This document shows, piece by piece, positions 42,281-53,260 of a stretch of DNA of 64,000 nt. Each line of letters begins with the position of its first letter. The stretch's first letter is position 1. A program made the translations under genes and the position numbers. The notes beneath the pieces are model-generated. The model was not told the DNA's origin. It worked only from the letters and a program-made list of their open reading frames with translations, and did not search any database. This DNA is from Portunus trituberculatus (lineage: Eukaryota > Arthropoda > Malacostraca > Decapoda > Portunidae), in the NCBI RefSeq assembly GCF_017591435.1, contig NC_059272.1, forward strand, positions 8,245,550 through 8,309,549, given 5' to 3'.

Positions 42281-42950
42281 GTCTCCAGACTGGCCACTCA
42301 CACACAAGGAGGTCTACCAGCATCAGCAAGAACAAATACAGGTTAGCTACCCAGTCTAGACATGATGTACACAATCTCCACACACAGTAAGTGGGAAGCT
42401 AACTTACCTCCATGCGTGTCAAAGTGAGTAAGGGGCTAGACTTACCAGTGCACTGGTATTTATAACTTCCGTGACATCACCCGTAGTCCCTCTTTGTGTC
42501 CATCGTTCACCACAACTTATATTTCCTACTCAAAAAATAACATACATTTATTAATCATATGAGTGTGCAGAGAGTTAGGACTTTGTATTGGATCCTTAAA
42601 AAGGGATTTTAAGGTCTCCCTCTGCTGCAACCAGTACATTGTTCCGGAGATTCACTAGTTATTCCAACAGGCTCACAAGCAAGCATGGGTATAGTTGGAA
42701 TAAAATCACCATCACATTCACTCCACTAAAAATTGGGTATAGTTGGAATAAAATCACCATCACATTCACTCCACTAAAAATTGCCTTCATGTGCTACAGA
42801 TCCATGTCTCACTCTGCCTCTGCCAAGCCCACATGTCTGGCTAGAGCATGTGAGCCACACCTACTAATATGAGAGCCACCGTGTGCTCTTGAGGAGATGT
42901 AGGAAGTCTGTGAAGCATATTTTATGTCAGCAATATTGCTGTCATTGTGG
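42279..42950. other. Non-coding interval with 48-bp tandem duplication
   Basis: Units at 42686-42733 and 42734-42781 (GGGTATAGTTGGAATAAAAT...) are identical or nearly so. No gene recognised. Confidence 0.6.
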
Positions 42951-43177
42951 TGTTGGGTAGCTGTCAGGACAGTACAGCCACGAAGGTGAAGGTTCTTCAT
43001 AGAAACACGTACTAACTGTAGTAGGTGTATTCAGGCAGAGGAACACAGAGAAAGCCTTGGAAGGACCCCCGTACGCGTGCCTGCCTTGGAGACGCCAGCA
43101 AGACTGAGGCTTACGTAGGGTTGCCAGGCGTACGATAATCAGAGGTACAGGGAATACATATGATACATTACATTACA
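42951..43177 (-). repeat. Candidate 3' LTR of the Gypsy element
   Basis: On the minus strand it starts TGTAATGTAATG right after a purine tract (complement of 43178-43202: GTGAGGGGGGAGGGAGG...) that would serve as polypurine tract. It could end ...CTACCCAACA at 42951. No second LTR copy is in the window to confirm the end. Confidence 0.45.
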
Positions 43178-44423
43178 TACCCACACCTCCCTCCCCCCTC
43201 ACGCTCGTAGCACTGTCTCGAGCGGAACTCTTTTCCATGAGCCGCTGGGAACGACGTGGGGCAACTGGGGGAGCAAGTAAAGCAGACGGACTTTTCTCGT
43301 CTGACCAAGGGACCACAGGGATATGGTGGGGAGGATCATCACCATGGGGCGGCACTGGGCGTAGGAGACGGCGGTTGCGTCGCCAGACACGTCCGCTGGG
43401 GAGACGAACATCATATTCCCTGTTCCTGCTGCAGCCCATGACCACACCGACCTTATCCCAGCGGAGAGACACAGGGTCCTGGATGCGGACTGTGGCTCCA
43501 ATGCACAGCTTGGGGAGGGGCCTGGCGTGCTGGTCATAGTGAGCCTGCACCTGTTCAGCTCGGGCGGCAGCGCGGCGGTCGCATTCCTCCGTCTTGGTCT
43601 GCCAGTCCGCGGAGAAGGACTCTGGGTGGGCAGGGACGCAGGACCGAAGAGGGTGGCCATAGAGGTGTTGCGAAGGGGACCGTCCTGTATAGTTGGGAGA
43701 GTTACGCAGCTCCAGGAGACCTCTGGCAAACTCCTCCGTATCAATGTTGCCGGAGGGGGCTGTCTTCAAGATGAGATGCTTCACCGACTTGACAGCCGCC
43801 TCAGCATGGCCATTAGACTGGGGATAGTGCGGCGAAGTCACTATGTGGTGAACACCCCAGCGCTCCATGAAGTTCTGGAAGTCTGCACTGGCAAACTGGG
43901 GCCCGCCATCAGTGCGGAGACGGAGGGGGACACCCACTTCCCGGAAATAGCGGCAGAACATCTGGATGGTGCGTGTGGCTGTGGTGTCCGCACCACATGG
44001 GACGACCACAGGCCATCCCGAGAGTCTGTCCGCAATGACAAGAAAGGACTTGCCAGCGACTGTGAAGAAGTCTGCGGAGACGGACTCAAAGGGCCTGGAT
44101 GGGTTGTCGTCGCACATCAGGGGTTCCTGTTGTTGGCTCGGCTGGAGGACTTGACATGGTTCACAGGCACGAACAGTATTGGCGATGTCAGAGTCAATGC
44201 CAGGCCAGAAAACAGTCTGCCTCGCCCGACGGCGAGTGGCTTCCACACCGCGGTGGCTGTCATGGAGACGAGCAAGGGTGCGGCGGCGGAGAGCTACAGG
44301 AACCACGATCCTCTGGCCATAGAGGACAAGCTCCCCATCTGCGTAGAGGTGATCGCGGAGCTTCCAGTAGGGAAGTAGGGAACTGTGGAGCTCGTACCGG
44401 TTGGACGGGAAGCCAGATGTCAC
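43173..44423 (-). CDS. Gypsy retrotransposon integrase (uninterrupted frame)
   Basis: A clean frame of about 416 codons. The H2C2 zinc domain (LARLHDSHRGVEATRRRARQ, VRACEPCQ) is followed by the catalytic core: SADFFTVAGKSFLVIADRLS (first Asp), LRLRTDGGPQFASADF (second Asp) and SNGHAEAAVKSVKHL (Glu). Then a GPY-like C-terminal domain (IGATVRIQDPVSLRWDKVG, REYDVRLPSGRVWRRNRRLL) and a basic tail end at a stop immediately before the polypurine tract. Integrase inserts the reverse-transcribed DNA. Upstream is a frameshift from RNase H. Long plus-strand frames opposite it are antisense artefacts. Confidence 0.93.
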   Translation of the reverse strand: MTSGFPSNRYELHSSLLPYWKLRDHLYADGELVLYGQRIVVPVALRRRTLARLHDSHRGVEATRRRARQTVFWPGIDSDIANTVRACEPCQVLQPSQQQEPLMCDDNPSRPFESVSADFFTVAGKSFLVIADRLSGWPVVVPCGADTTATRTIQMFCRYFREVGVPLRLRTDGGPQFASADFQNFMERWGVHHIVTSPHYPQSNGHAEAAVKSVKHLILKTAPSGNIDTEEFARGLLELRNSPNYTGRSPSQHLYGHPLRSCVPAHPESFSADWQTKTEECDRRAAARAEQVQAHYDQHARPLPKLCIGATVRIQDPVSLRWDKVGVVMGCSRNREYDVRLPSGRVWRRNRRLLRPVPPHGDDPPHHIPVVPWSDEKSPSALLAPPVAPRRSQRLMEKSSARDSATSVRGEGGVGM

Positions 44424-45355
44424 GCAGGCGGTGAGGTGGGCATATGACGGGTCTGCCCTCGCTGCTGCTCTGAACTCCTGGAGCGTCCGATCGGCGTCAT
44501 GGTGTGTGTGTTTTGGTCGGAGCCTTCAGCGTTGGCAGCTACGACACACCGCAGGTGGGCAGTGGCAGCAGTGCACGCCATCTCGTCCTCAGGAGTGGGG
44601 TGGCTGACTGGGGCTCTCGACAGAGCATCTGGGATGCGTAGCAACTTCCCGGCGCGCCATACGGCTGTGAAGAGGTAGGGCGAGATTTTCTCCTTCAGAC
44701 GTTGGAGACGGGATTCTCGATCGCGTCCAAAGTGTAGGCATTCAGGATCGGGACCAGTGGCCGATGGTCCGTCATCAGCGTGAAGTGCTGTAGGCCTATG
44801 AGGTGGAGCCGACACTTGGACATGGCCCATACAACGGCAAGCAGCTCGAGCTCAATGGTGGCGTAGCGCGTCTCAGCGTCAGTGAGGAAGCGTGAGCCAC
44901 ATTGAACTAGTCGTGTGCATCCTTGGCCGTGATCTTGTAGGAGAGCGTACCCAATCCCATGAAGGCGGGAGGCATCCGTCTGGAGGACGACTGGTAGTGC
45001 TGGATCAAAGTGGGCCAGAACAGGCGGCTGGAGAAGCACCGTCTTGACATGGTTGAAGGCTTCATCATGGTCCGCTGTCCAAGTGAACGTCCGTTTAGGG
45101 CTCAAGAGAGGGCGAAGAAGCTGGGCTGCGGCTGCTATGTCCGGGGTGAACTCTGACAGCTGGTTCACTAAGCCCATAAAGGAGCGGAGGTTAGTCAAGT
45201 TCGCGGGCGTAGGAAAGTCCCGGATTGCACTGACGCGGTCTTCGCCTGCAGAGATGCCAGAGGGGGAGAGGTTGTAGCCACAGAATCGGACCTGAGGCTC
45301 GGCAACTGAAAACTTGTCCTTGTTGAGGGTGATCCCGTGCTCTCTGCAATAATAT
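44424..45355 (-). pseudogene. Gypsy RT C-terminus and RNase H, 5'-truncated
   Basis: Starts YYCREHGITLNKDKFSVAEP, the end of the RT palm, then RFCGYNLSPSGI, LTNLRSFMGLVNQLSEFTPD, RTFTWTADHDEAFNHVK. The RNase H part reads LPVVLQTDASRLHGIGYALL, RYATIELELLAVVWAMSKC and FTLMTDHRPLVPILN. A 1-bp shift near 44715 moves into RLQRLKEKISPYLFTAVWRA and KLLRIPDALSRAPVSHPTPE, the link to integrase. RT fingers, protease, gag and 5' LTR are missing; homology stops near 45355 where AT repeats begin. Confidence 0.88.
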
Positions 45356-46600
45356 TTCATCAATTTAGAAAGGTAAAGTATATATATATAGCATGTCGAT
45401 AGGTTGGTTGGGCTCATGGCAACCACCTCCGACTCTAAAGTTGCCATCGCGCACGTCTCGGCTTTTCTCAAGTTTTTTTTTAACTTACTTTTCTTCAACA
45501 AGAGGAAGTGCAAATGCAGTTCCTGGACAAAGTACAGGCTGAGGTATAAGCGGCATGGTTTTGTTCTGGTTTATTTTAATTAGGCTTTGTCTTGGTTAGT
45601 GGGCCGTTTGCCTAGCATAACAAGAACACGGGCAGCTTGTGTGTGATAGTGTTCCTGGTTTCGTACCAAGAACCATGGCCCACGTTCTGCATATCATAGG
45701 CCAGTGTGATAGCCCCTTAAGCGACACTATGCTGACTAGTACCTGGATGGTGACTGTAGTGTCAAGGCACCCGGGTGACAAGCCAAACAATATGCCGCAA
45801 CTTTCCCTTTATTCATTATGTTCCAACCTGTAGACCGAGACTACATTCACTACACATAAACAAGTATCGTTTGCCGTAATAAGCACTCACCAGTGACTTT
45901 CATTTTATAAATAATATTACTTGACCTTCTTACAAAGTGTGATAATGATAAAGGCTGCCACAATAAAAACTTCAGCACACAAAGTTATAACTTGAACATA
46001 ATGATCACTGTGAAGAACATACATGAAATAAACATAATAACTCACAACATTGCCGACGCCAGCTGTACCCGGGAATCTTGAAGCTAGGGGGGTAGAGTCC
46101 AGGGGTAACGTCCCACCCGAGCGGTGGGTGATAAGTGCCACTAGCGGTCCCAGTCCCGCTCCATTACAACTGGCTCTCTGCCTTGAACCCACCCGAACTT
46201 TTCCAAACCCACACCCGAACTTATACATAGTCACAAAGTACATCTTACAGGCATTCTACATATACGTGTACCTCTTACATATTACATAATCATACATAAA
46301 AATACATACACAACTGACATATAGATTTAGCAAATAATAAATGGCGACTCTTCCAAACCCACACCCTGAACTTATACATAGTCACAGTCACAAAGTACAT
46401 CTTACAGGTATTCTACATATACGTGTACCTCTTACATATACATGAAAATACATACACAACTTACATATATATTTAGCAAATAATATAACCCAAATATATA
46501 ATGACAAATGGCGGCTAATATATGCCAGTAAAGACAACAGTCTTTACCACCAAAACTGCTCATTGGAAAAACCCGCGGCGATAGTAACAACCTACTAATA
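45356..46600. other. Non-coding region with a ~150-bp tandem duplication
   Basis: Two units at about 46199-46347 and 46351-46505, each starting CTTCCAAACCCACACCC (or similar) and containing TACATCTTACAGG.ATTCTACATATACG and TTTAGCAAATAAT. No gene. Confidence 0.7.
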
Positions 46601-46614
46601 CGATGCCAGAATGG

Positions 46615-46952
46615 TGTTACAGTGACCACCTGGGTATAGCTGTCTTTATTTGTTTTTCATCATATTTCTCAAATGTTTGTGACCTTATATGTGTACTCAT
46701 ATGCTTTCAGTTCAGTTACTGTTATTTATGTTCCCCCAAGATACTGAAAACAACAACAGGCTGGACCACACAGCTACCAGCTACTTTTAACTTATTTCTA
46801 GATTTCATTGTTTTTATAACTTGTACTGTCCCACCCCTTGTTTTGTACTCCCCCATCTTTATGAATAAACTTTTGAAACTGGCCAGTTTCAGAAAGCTGG
46901 AAGGACAACTGCTCCTCACCGACAGCCCAACCCACACGCGGGGAACAAAACA
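46615..46952 (+). repeat. Candidate solo or orphan LTR
   Basis: Starts TGTTACAGTGACC and ends GGAACAAAACA, contains AATAAA at 46863, and is followed by TTGGGGGACAGGTGGCGCGA, which looks like the start of a retroelement leader (primer-binding site). No second copy is seen, so this is tentative. Confidence 0.35.
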
Positions 46953-48700
46953 TTGGGGGACAGGTGGCGCGACCTGGCAGGAAGGAGAGACCATGCCTTG
47001 CACCTGCCACCAAAGATGTCTCTTCTCACTATGAGGTAGTGGCTATCCTCTACCACTCCCCTCCGTAAATCAGTGTGACCATCAAAGGAGAACAGACAGG
47101 CTACATCTGACTGCCCAAAGTGAAGCATGAAAATTACGTACGGTAGGACAAATAGTGAATAAGAAAGTGATTATAGATAGTTTTTGTTGTAATTACTTTA
47201 ATTAATTGGACATTATTATTATTGCTATTTCTAAATTGTAACATTTAAGATGTCTTATTAGAAGCTAAAACTAACATTCACCTCACTATAACTTCTATAT
47301 ACTAACTGTAATAACATTGTTCCCACTCATTATATCACAATAGTATGGGGTGGTTTTTCCCCGGGGACTCCAGTTTCCACCCAGCCCCTAATGGCCCTTC
47401 TCAACAAAAGTACTGTACTGTGAACCTCATTACTTAACGGCTGCAGGCCGGACCATCCGGCAACTTTCTTTCTCCTACTGTCTTATTTTTCAACTTCTCT
47501 CTCTTCAGATATGACCTTCACGAAGGACATGCCTACACCCCCCCTTCTTTGTATATATTTGCTTTCTTAATAAACTTATGACTTATACCAGACTTGAGCT
47601 AATTTTCTCTCTAGCTTCTCCTCTCTTTTATCTGCCTGGCATGACACTGCCCCAGTCCCCAGGCCTTCTCTCTTCTCTGTCTGGCATGACACTGCCCCAG
47701 TCCCCTAGCCTCTCTGTTTCTCTCCCTATCCCTGGTGTAGGACTGCTACAGCCTCCAGATCATTCTTGTCTCCCAGTAGTTTGTGAGTCCCCAGCCAAGC
47801 TGGTCTGCCCACCATCACCTCTCACGCCTCACCTGCGGTCGCTGTGTCAGATGTCTGCCCCCTTTCACCCCGCACACTGTTGCCAGTAACAACGGGGAGT
47901 CTCACCGAGATGTATGGTTCAGCCACGCCCCGTACAATGCTATACAAGAACCTGCCTCATCCTCCTCCCACCAACTACTGACAAGGACCACCCAAAGCTC
48001 CATCTGCTACTCCGTCACCCTGATGTGGGGCCCAGTGCTGACTGGACCCCAAGCCTAGCGTCACCCAAGCTAAAGAAGCCGCCCACAGCCGGCAGATCAC
48101 TCTCCAACATCACTGAGGCAGGAATTCTTGGTGTCAGCTGCCTGTTGAATTGGACTGATTACTTGTAAATACTAAATAAAAGGAAGAAAGGATTATAATA
48201 CTGTTTCGTTGGCCCTCGGGGAAAGAACCACTTAGCCTCTTAACACCAATAATAAACATTAACCTATATATATATATATATATGGCATCTGGCCATCTGC
48301 CCAGTGTAATCAAACATCTTTAACCTCATCACCCCATCTGTTTAATCACAACTTGTCAGTTATATCACTTCACCTAACCTTATCCACTCTGACACTAGCC
48401 AACATAATGAATGGACGAAGGTTCTGAGCAGCAGTGTGTGCCGCCAACTAGTTGAGACCCTCATCTAATAATAGTGCTCAAATATCATTGCAAGACAAGT
48501 TCAAAGTGCCGTGAACAGCAGATAAGCTGGATGACGCTAATGAGGTAATACCTGAGGTAATACCTCTGGCAAAAATTGTAGTCCAGCTGGATCCCAACCC
48601 CATTATCACCAGCTCAACACCACCATGTGAAGACATGGGGCAACTCCACCACTATCACCAAATGCATAAGAACACCACCACCTGGTAAGACTAATAAATC
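46953..48700. other. Region without recognised genes
   Basis: Contains a tandem pair (47628-47715) built on GCATGACACTGCCCCAGTCC, a (TA)n run at 48265-48283 and an AATAAA-bearing stretch near 47572. Short Pro/Ser frames have no domain. Confidence 0.45.
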
Positions 48701-48718
48701 AGCCAAAACTGCTCCTGA

Positions 48719-49523
48719 ATGTTTTACCCACTCTTACGGTTGTATGACCACACCCACCTCTCCTTGCAATGCTGGGTTTGTTGGGCGCCCCCCATCTGTA
48801 AGCAAGTAGTGCTTATATGGTCCCTTAATGGAAGCAGAAGCTTTATCCACCAAGCCAAGGTATCCAGGGCTGTGTATGGATCATCATTTAAAAAAAAAGC
48901 AGAACAAACATTGGCCACCACTGGAGGTGGCTGGGGAATTAAATTTGAGATAGCCAATCTTGATAACCTGGAGCAGGCCCCAGAGTCAGTGACCCGACTG
49001 GGTGACTGGCTTGTCAAGTGTTGGGTAGCCACTGACAATGACCCTACATTTGATTTTGGTAGGATTTACCGTGTCTCCCCTAAACTAACCAAAAGTGACA
49101 TTTTGACCCAAGTGACTATATTAGACGGCTGCCCCACCCAACTTGTTGACACTTTATGCCTCCATATGATAGAGACAGACAGACAGTCCTCCAACCTGGC
49201 CATATGCATTAAGTTCCGTAGGCTGCACCCAGTCTCCTGTTTAGCCACATTTCCTGCAATGGGTGTGCCCACTGCACAGTGGCTTCCATGACATTGACAG
49301 GTGTATCAGGGAGGACCACTGTTTGTTTTGTGGTCCCAGCCACTGCCCCTCCTCTAAGCAGTGCCCGACTCACCTCCAGGTACTGCAGCTGCAGGAACTG
49401 CAACATGACAAGGACCACTCCCACCTAAACCCATATCCCAAGAACACCCACTCTTTAAGGCAATACATCCTTGACCACCCCCCTACACCTCACTCATCCT
49501 TGCTCAATCCCCTGCACTCCTAG
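48719..49523 (+). pseudogene. LINE ORF1 (gag-like) fragment
   Basis: A frame of about 190 codons with a central region (SRAVYGSSFKKKAEQTLATT, LVKCWVATDNDPTFDFGRIY, KSDILTQVTILDGCPTQLVD) resembling the central domain of I-type LINE ORF1 proteins. It is followed in another frame by a knuckle-like HDIDRCIREDHCLFCGPSHC. Zinc-knuckle spacing is only partly preserved. A LINE 3' end of the RNase H type lies at 57.6 kb and could belong to the same element, split by later insertions, but this is not demonstrated. Confidence 0.5.
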
Positions 49524-49639
49524 AGCCCCTATCTCTGTCCCCACCTTTGCCCCTAGCCCTACACCCCTCTAGGTTCCATCCCAGCCCCCATTCTTGATCC
49601 TACTCCTGCTCCCACTAAACCCCTCAGCCCTATTATGAA

Positions 49640-50289
49640 TGTGGTACCCTAATTGCTTAGCCACCTACATCCAAGTCCCAATGGACCCACTGCCACAACA
49701 AACCAAACCTCACAGTCACACCATGACACACCACCAGACCCGTAGTATGTGGATGCACAGCCTCCACATGGTATGGAGTAAACCACACTTTGTATATTTT
49801 GTCCGCCAACCACCTTCTCCCGCACTAAACACTGTATGTTTAGCCCCAAAGCGTACGCTACGCATACGCGTGCGGCTGACAACACTTTAGTTAACTTTTC
49901 CACGCCTTTCGCATACGGAACCACCAAGTACTCTTCTCTCACTTTATCTTCGCGTTTCTAATTAGATATCTGTACAACTTTATACTTCAGTTTGCGGAGG
50001 AGACCCAGAGGGTACCGAAGCTTACAGAAGGCCTGGGTAATATAAGTGAGTTCACCCTCCAAAAACTCTTCGCTGCAAATTCTTAATGCCCGCAGGTAGA
50101 AGCCAATTACTACTCCTGTCTTAGTCTTCTCACTGTGTGCAGACATGTAGTGGATGAAGTCGTCCCTGTTGGTGGGCTTTCTGTATACTGAAAATTTTAC
50201 ACTGTTACTGTAGCGGTGTATCACTGTGTCGAGGAAGGGTAGCTTGTAGTTCGCCTCTGGTTCAACCGTAAACCGAACCAGTGCATTCA
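49640..50289 (-). pseudogene. Penelope-like element, RT C-terminus and GIY-YIG start
   Basis: Minus strand: EPEANYKLPFLDTVIHRYSN, KFSVYRKPTNRDDFIHYMSA, SEKTKTGVVIGFYLRALRIC and FLEGELTYITQAFCKLRYPL are characteristic of the Penelope RT downstream of the palm. The next frame continues LVVPYAKGVEKLTKVLSAAR and VVYSIPCGGCASTYYGSGG, where IPC..C...YYG matches the start of the GIY-YIG endonuclease. The remainder of the endonuclease is lost. A stop/frameshift lies between the two frames near 49950. Confidence 0.82.
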
Positions 50290-50421
50290 GTTTACAGTTG
50301 AACCAGAGGTGAACTACAAGCTACCCTTCCTCGACACAGTGATACACCGCTACAGTAACAGTGTATCACTGTGTCAAGGAAGGGTAGCTTGTAGTTCGCC
50401 TCTGGTTCAACCGTAAACCGA
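50201..50421. repeat. Three copies of a ~75-bp Penelope segment, alternating orientation
   Basis: Copy 1 (50201-50277) and copy 3 (50364-50421) have the same orientation; copy 2 (about 50290-50363) is inverted. All contain the AGCTACCCTTCCTCGACACA block or its complement. This forms a strong hairpin. Confidence 0.9.
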
Positions 50422-51027
50422 ATGATTGCAGAAGCAGAAGCTAGGCTAGCTGGAGAAAGGGCAGAAGCAGAAACTAGGCTAGCTAGAGAAAGGGCAGAAG
50501 CTGATGCTAAAAGGGTAGAGACAAGCTGCATTGGCAAGAAGAAAAGCAATGATAACACAGATAAAGAGAGAGAAAGAGCTAGCAATTGCCCAGGCAGAGT
50601 TTAATGCATTCAACTTAGTTGAAGGGGAAGAACAAAGGCTTCCAAATGATGAATGTGTAGGGAAGCAAAGCCACCTTCAACAATCCATTGTCACAAAATG
50701 AACTAAACGCACAGGCAATTGCATATCAACATAGTACTGATGCCCTGCCTCACAACAGTGTTACATTGCATGACCTAAAGGGGCCCCTCTCTTGTAATAA
50801 GGATAATGAATTGATGATACTTGGTTATGCAGATAGACAAATAATTAATGAACCCCCATCAATGAATCTCAATCCTACAGCTCAAAGTTTTGTACCATAT
50901 TCCCATGGACCCACACATAATGTCAGCATGCCTAGCAATGTTAATACTGTAAGACAGATTTGTCCAGATCCTTCCCAGCTTGTGGGGAACTTTGCAACTA
51001 ACATGTTTGATCACAGGTGGAACTCTC
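50422..51027 (+). pseudogene. BEL/Pao gag N-terminus
   Basis: Starts with an Ala/Glu/Arg coiled coil (EAEARLAGERAEAETRLARE); after a 1-bp shift near 50520 comes ELAIAQAEFNAFNLVEGEEQ, the typical BEL gag lead. Further frames carry AQSFVPYSHGPTHNVSMPSN up to NMFDHRWNSL at the solo-LTR junction. The coding sequence resumes at 51694. Confidence 0.7.
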
Positions 51028-51693
51028 TGTTACGACCCGCCCGTAACATACTCTACTACCATCACCTCCACCGCTTGTTACCTCGTTCGCCACCTCTCCG
51101 CCTCCCCTTCCACGTCACCGTCTCGTGAACCTTCCACACCACCGTCTCATGAACCCTCCACGTCACCGTCTCATGAAGCCCCGCTACTGTCCCGAAGTTG
51201 GATTCACGCGGCCCCATTCGGCTCAATCAGAAGTGTTAAGCCAGATCTTGGCTTTCTGGAAAGCAAGTTGAGGTCCAGGCCTCAACCAGTGAACACAACG
51301 CCTCTTGGGTCTACCGTGGGATCAACCATCACCCAGCACTTCACCACTGCGACACCGCATTAAGTATCACTTCCCCTCGTCCGTGTTTTCCACATTGCCT
51401 CCATATAGGATTAGGATTATTGTTAGGTATTAAGTTGGGATTTATTGTTGTATTTATTTCGGTGTTATATGTATATGTGTATGTCATTTTCCTGTGTTTC
51501 ATGTTATATATCTGTGTTTCATGTTTCATGTTATATCTATGTGTGTCAGTTTCATTATGGGTTATTAAAATAGCTTTTTAAAGTGCCCCCTTTTGCATTT
51601 CCTCACCAGTTGAACCTGCAGTGTTTTTTTTTATCGTTATTGTTCACCGGCTCCCCGATGCCAATCTTACCAGTTTAACCGGTGAACGTAACA
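51028..51693 (+). mobile_element. Solo LTR inserted in BEL gag
   Basis: Begins TGTTACGACCCGCCCG and ends GGTGAACGTAACA, with a 7-bp perfect terminal inversion (TGTTACG/CGTAACA). It is bounded by the 5-bp duplication CTCTC at 51023-51027 and 51694-51698. 666 bp, without coding function. A solo LTR arises by recombination between the two LTRs of a full element. Confidence 0.92.
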
Positions 51694-53260
51694 CTCTCCA
51701 ATAGAACTAGAGATCTTTAGTAGAGATCCTATGGAATTTCCAGTTTGGGTAAAGAATTTTGAAACCTTTGTAAACTCTAAAGTTAATAATGAACAAGGGA
51801 AGCCTGCTTACTTAAATAAATATACAAGGGGTGAAGCAAAGGGTACTATTAAAATGCTAGTATACCTTAATTCCAAAGGTGACTGTTATACAAAGGCAAT
51901 GAGTATTCTTCAGGAAAGATTTGGAGGTGAAAGCATCATAGCTGATGCTTACACAAGAAGGTTAAAGGATTGGCTTCCAATTCCTCATGATGACAGACCA
52001 GCCTTAGTAGCATTTTCAGACTTCCTGCGATGCTGCCTGACTGCAAGGGAAAGCACTTCTCTCATCATTTTTAGATGATCCTTGGGAGCAAAGAAAACTG
52101 CTTACAAAATTCCCATTTCACATAATTAACAGTTGGAGAGAGGTAGTGGTACATTATAATCCAAGTAATAGTAATACTCCTCACAGTGAAAAATACCACC
52201 TCCCATCCTTTGAAAGTTTATGTAACTTAATTCAGTTGGAGGCAAAGAAAGCAAGCAATCCTTTTGTTTCTGACAGTGCAATAAGTGCTGAAGAATGTAA
52301 TCAGAACAGAAATGGAACAAAGGTAGTCAGATGGAAACCAAGGGATTCAAACACTACAACAAAGTATAAGGGGAGTAAGACTTTCATGGCTAAAGCAAAT
52401 GAAGAAAAACCTGTGTGTTCCTTTCAGAGTAAAGTAGATGTGCAAGCCAACAAACAATCTCCCAAGGAGCAGGAAGGAAAAAGACAGATCTGTCACTATT
52501 GTACAAAGGACCATGACTTAGATGATTGCAAAGAGTTTGCTAAACTTGACGGTAATACCAGATACACCTTTGCCAGGGAACAAAAGTTGTGTACAGGATG
52601 TCTAAAGCTGGGTCATAAAAAGATGTATTGTAGGAGAAAGAAAATATGTAAAGTGTGTCAGAGATACCATCCCACAGCTCTCCATAATAATGATATGGTA
52701 AAATGTGAGAGCCAAGAGGTGCCAGAACAAACCACTCAGCCCAAAGGTGATAAAACACCCATAGCTGTTGTAACAAATAAGGTTAAAGTGACTGAGTCAG
52801 TAACACATGACATGCACAGCATGATAGTCCCTGTGTGGCTCCATCATGTCAGTAATGAAGAACACAAAGTCTTAGTGTATGCTTTGTTAGATGAGCAGTC
52901 AAATGCTTCATTCATTAAGGAAGGCACCTTAAATGAGTTGGGTGTTAAAGGGCCAACAGTGTCACTTGATGTCCATACAATTAATGGTAGACAAATTACT
53001 GATTACATCAAGGTTCAAGGACTTAGAATAATCTAAGGTTATAATGAAGAAATGGAAATACCAATCCCTTCAGCATATTCCACCAAGGACATTGCTGCTG
53101 GGAGAAATCAGATACCAAGGCCTGAAACTGCTCGTAACTGGCCCCACTTAAATGTAATCGCTGACAAACTGATGGAATATAACCCAGATGTTGATATAGG
53201 ACTCCTCATTGGTCTTGATTGTATGGCAGCCCTTAAGCCCACGATCAGATCTCAGATGAC
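51694..53260 (+). pseudogene. BEL/Pao gag C-terminus, zinc knuckles and protease
   Basis: IELEIFSRDPMEFPVWVKNF matches the DUF1759-type capsid start, then QERFGGESIIADAYTRRLKD. After frame changes come KYHLPSFESLCNLIQLEAKK, knuckles CHYCTKDHDLDDCKEF and CTGCLKLGHKKMYCRR, and an aspartic protease with VYALLDEQSNASFIKEGTL (catalytic Asp; the usual DTGSN is DEQSN) and IGLLIGLDCMAALKP. A frameshift near 53260 leads to the RT. Confidence 0.85.

Noticed and set aside
42102..42390. Arg-Glu / Ser-Leu rich frames
   Set aside because: Translations of the TC microsatellite following the LINE.
42686..42781. CRISPR-like or regulatory repeat
   Set aside because: Only two adjacent 48-bp units with no spacers; a simple tandem duplication.
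43527..44378. 283-codon plus-strand frame
   Set aside because: Antisense of the intact Gypsy integrase; it has no domain of its own.
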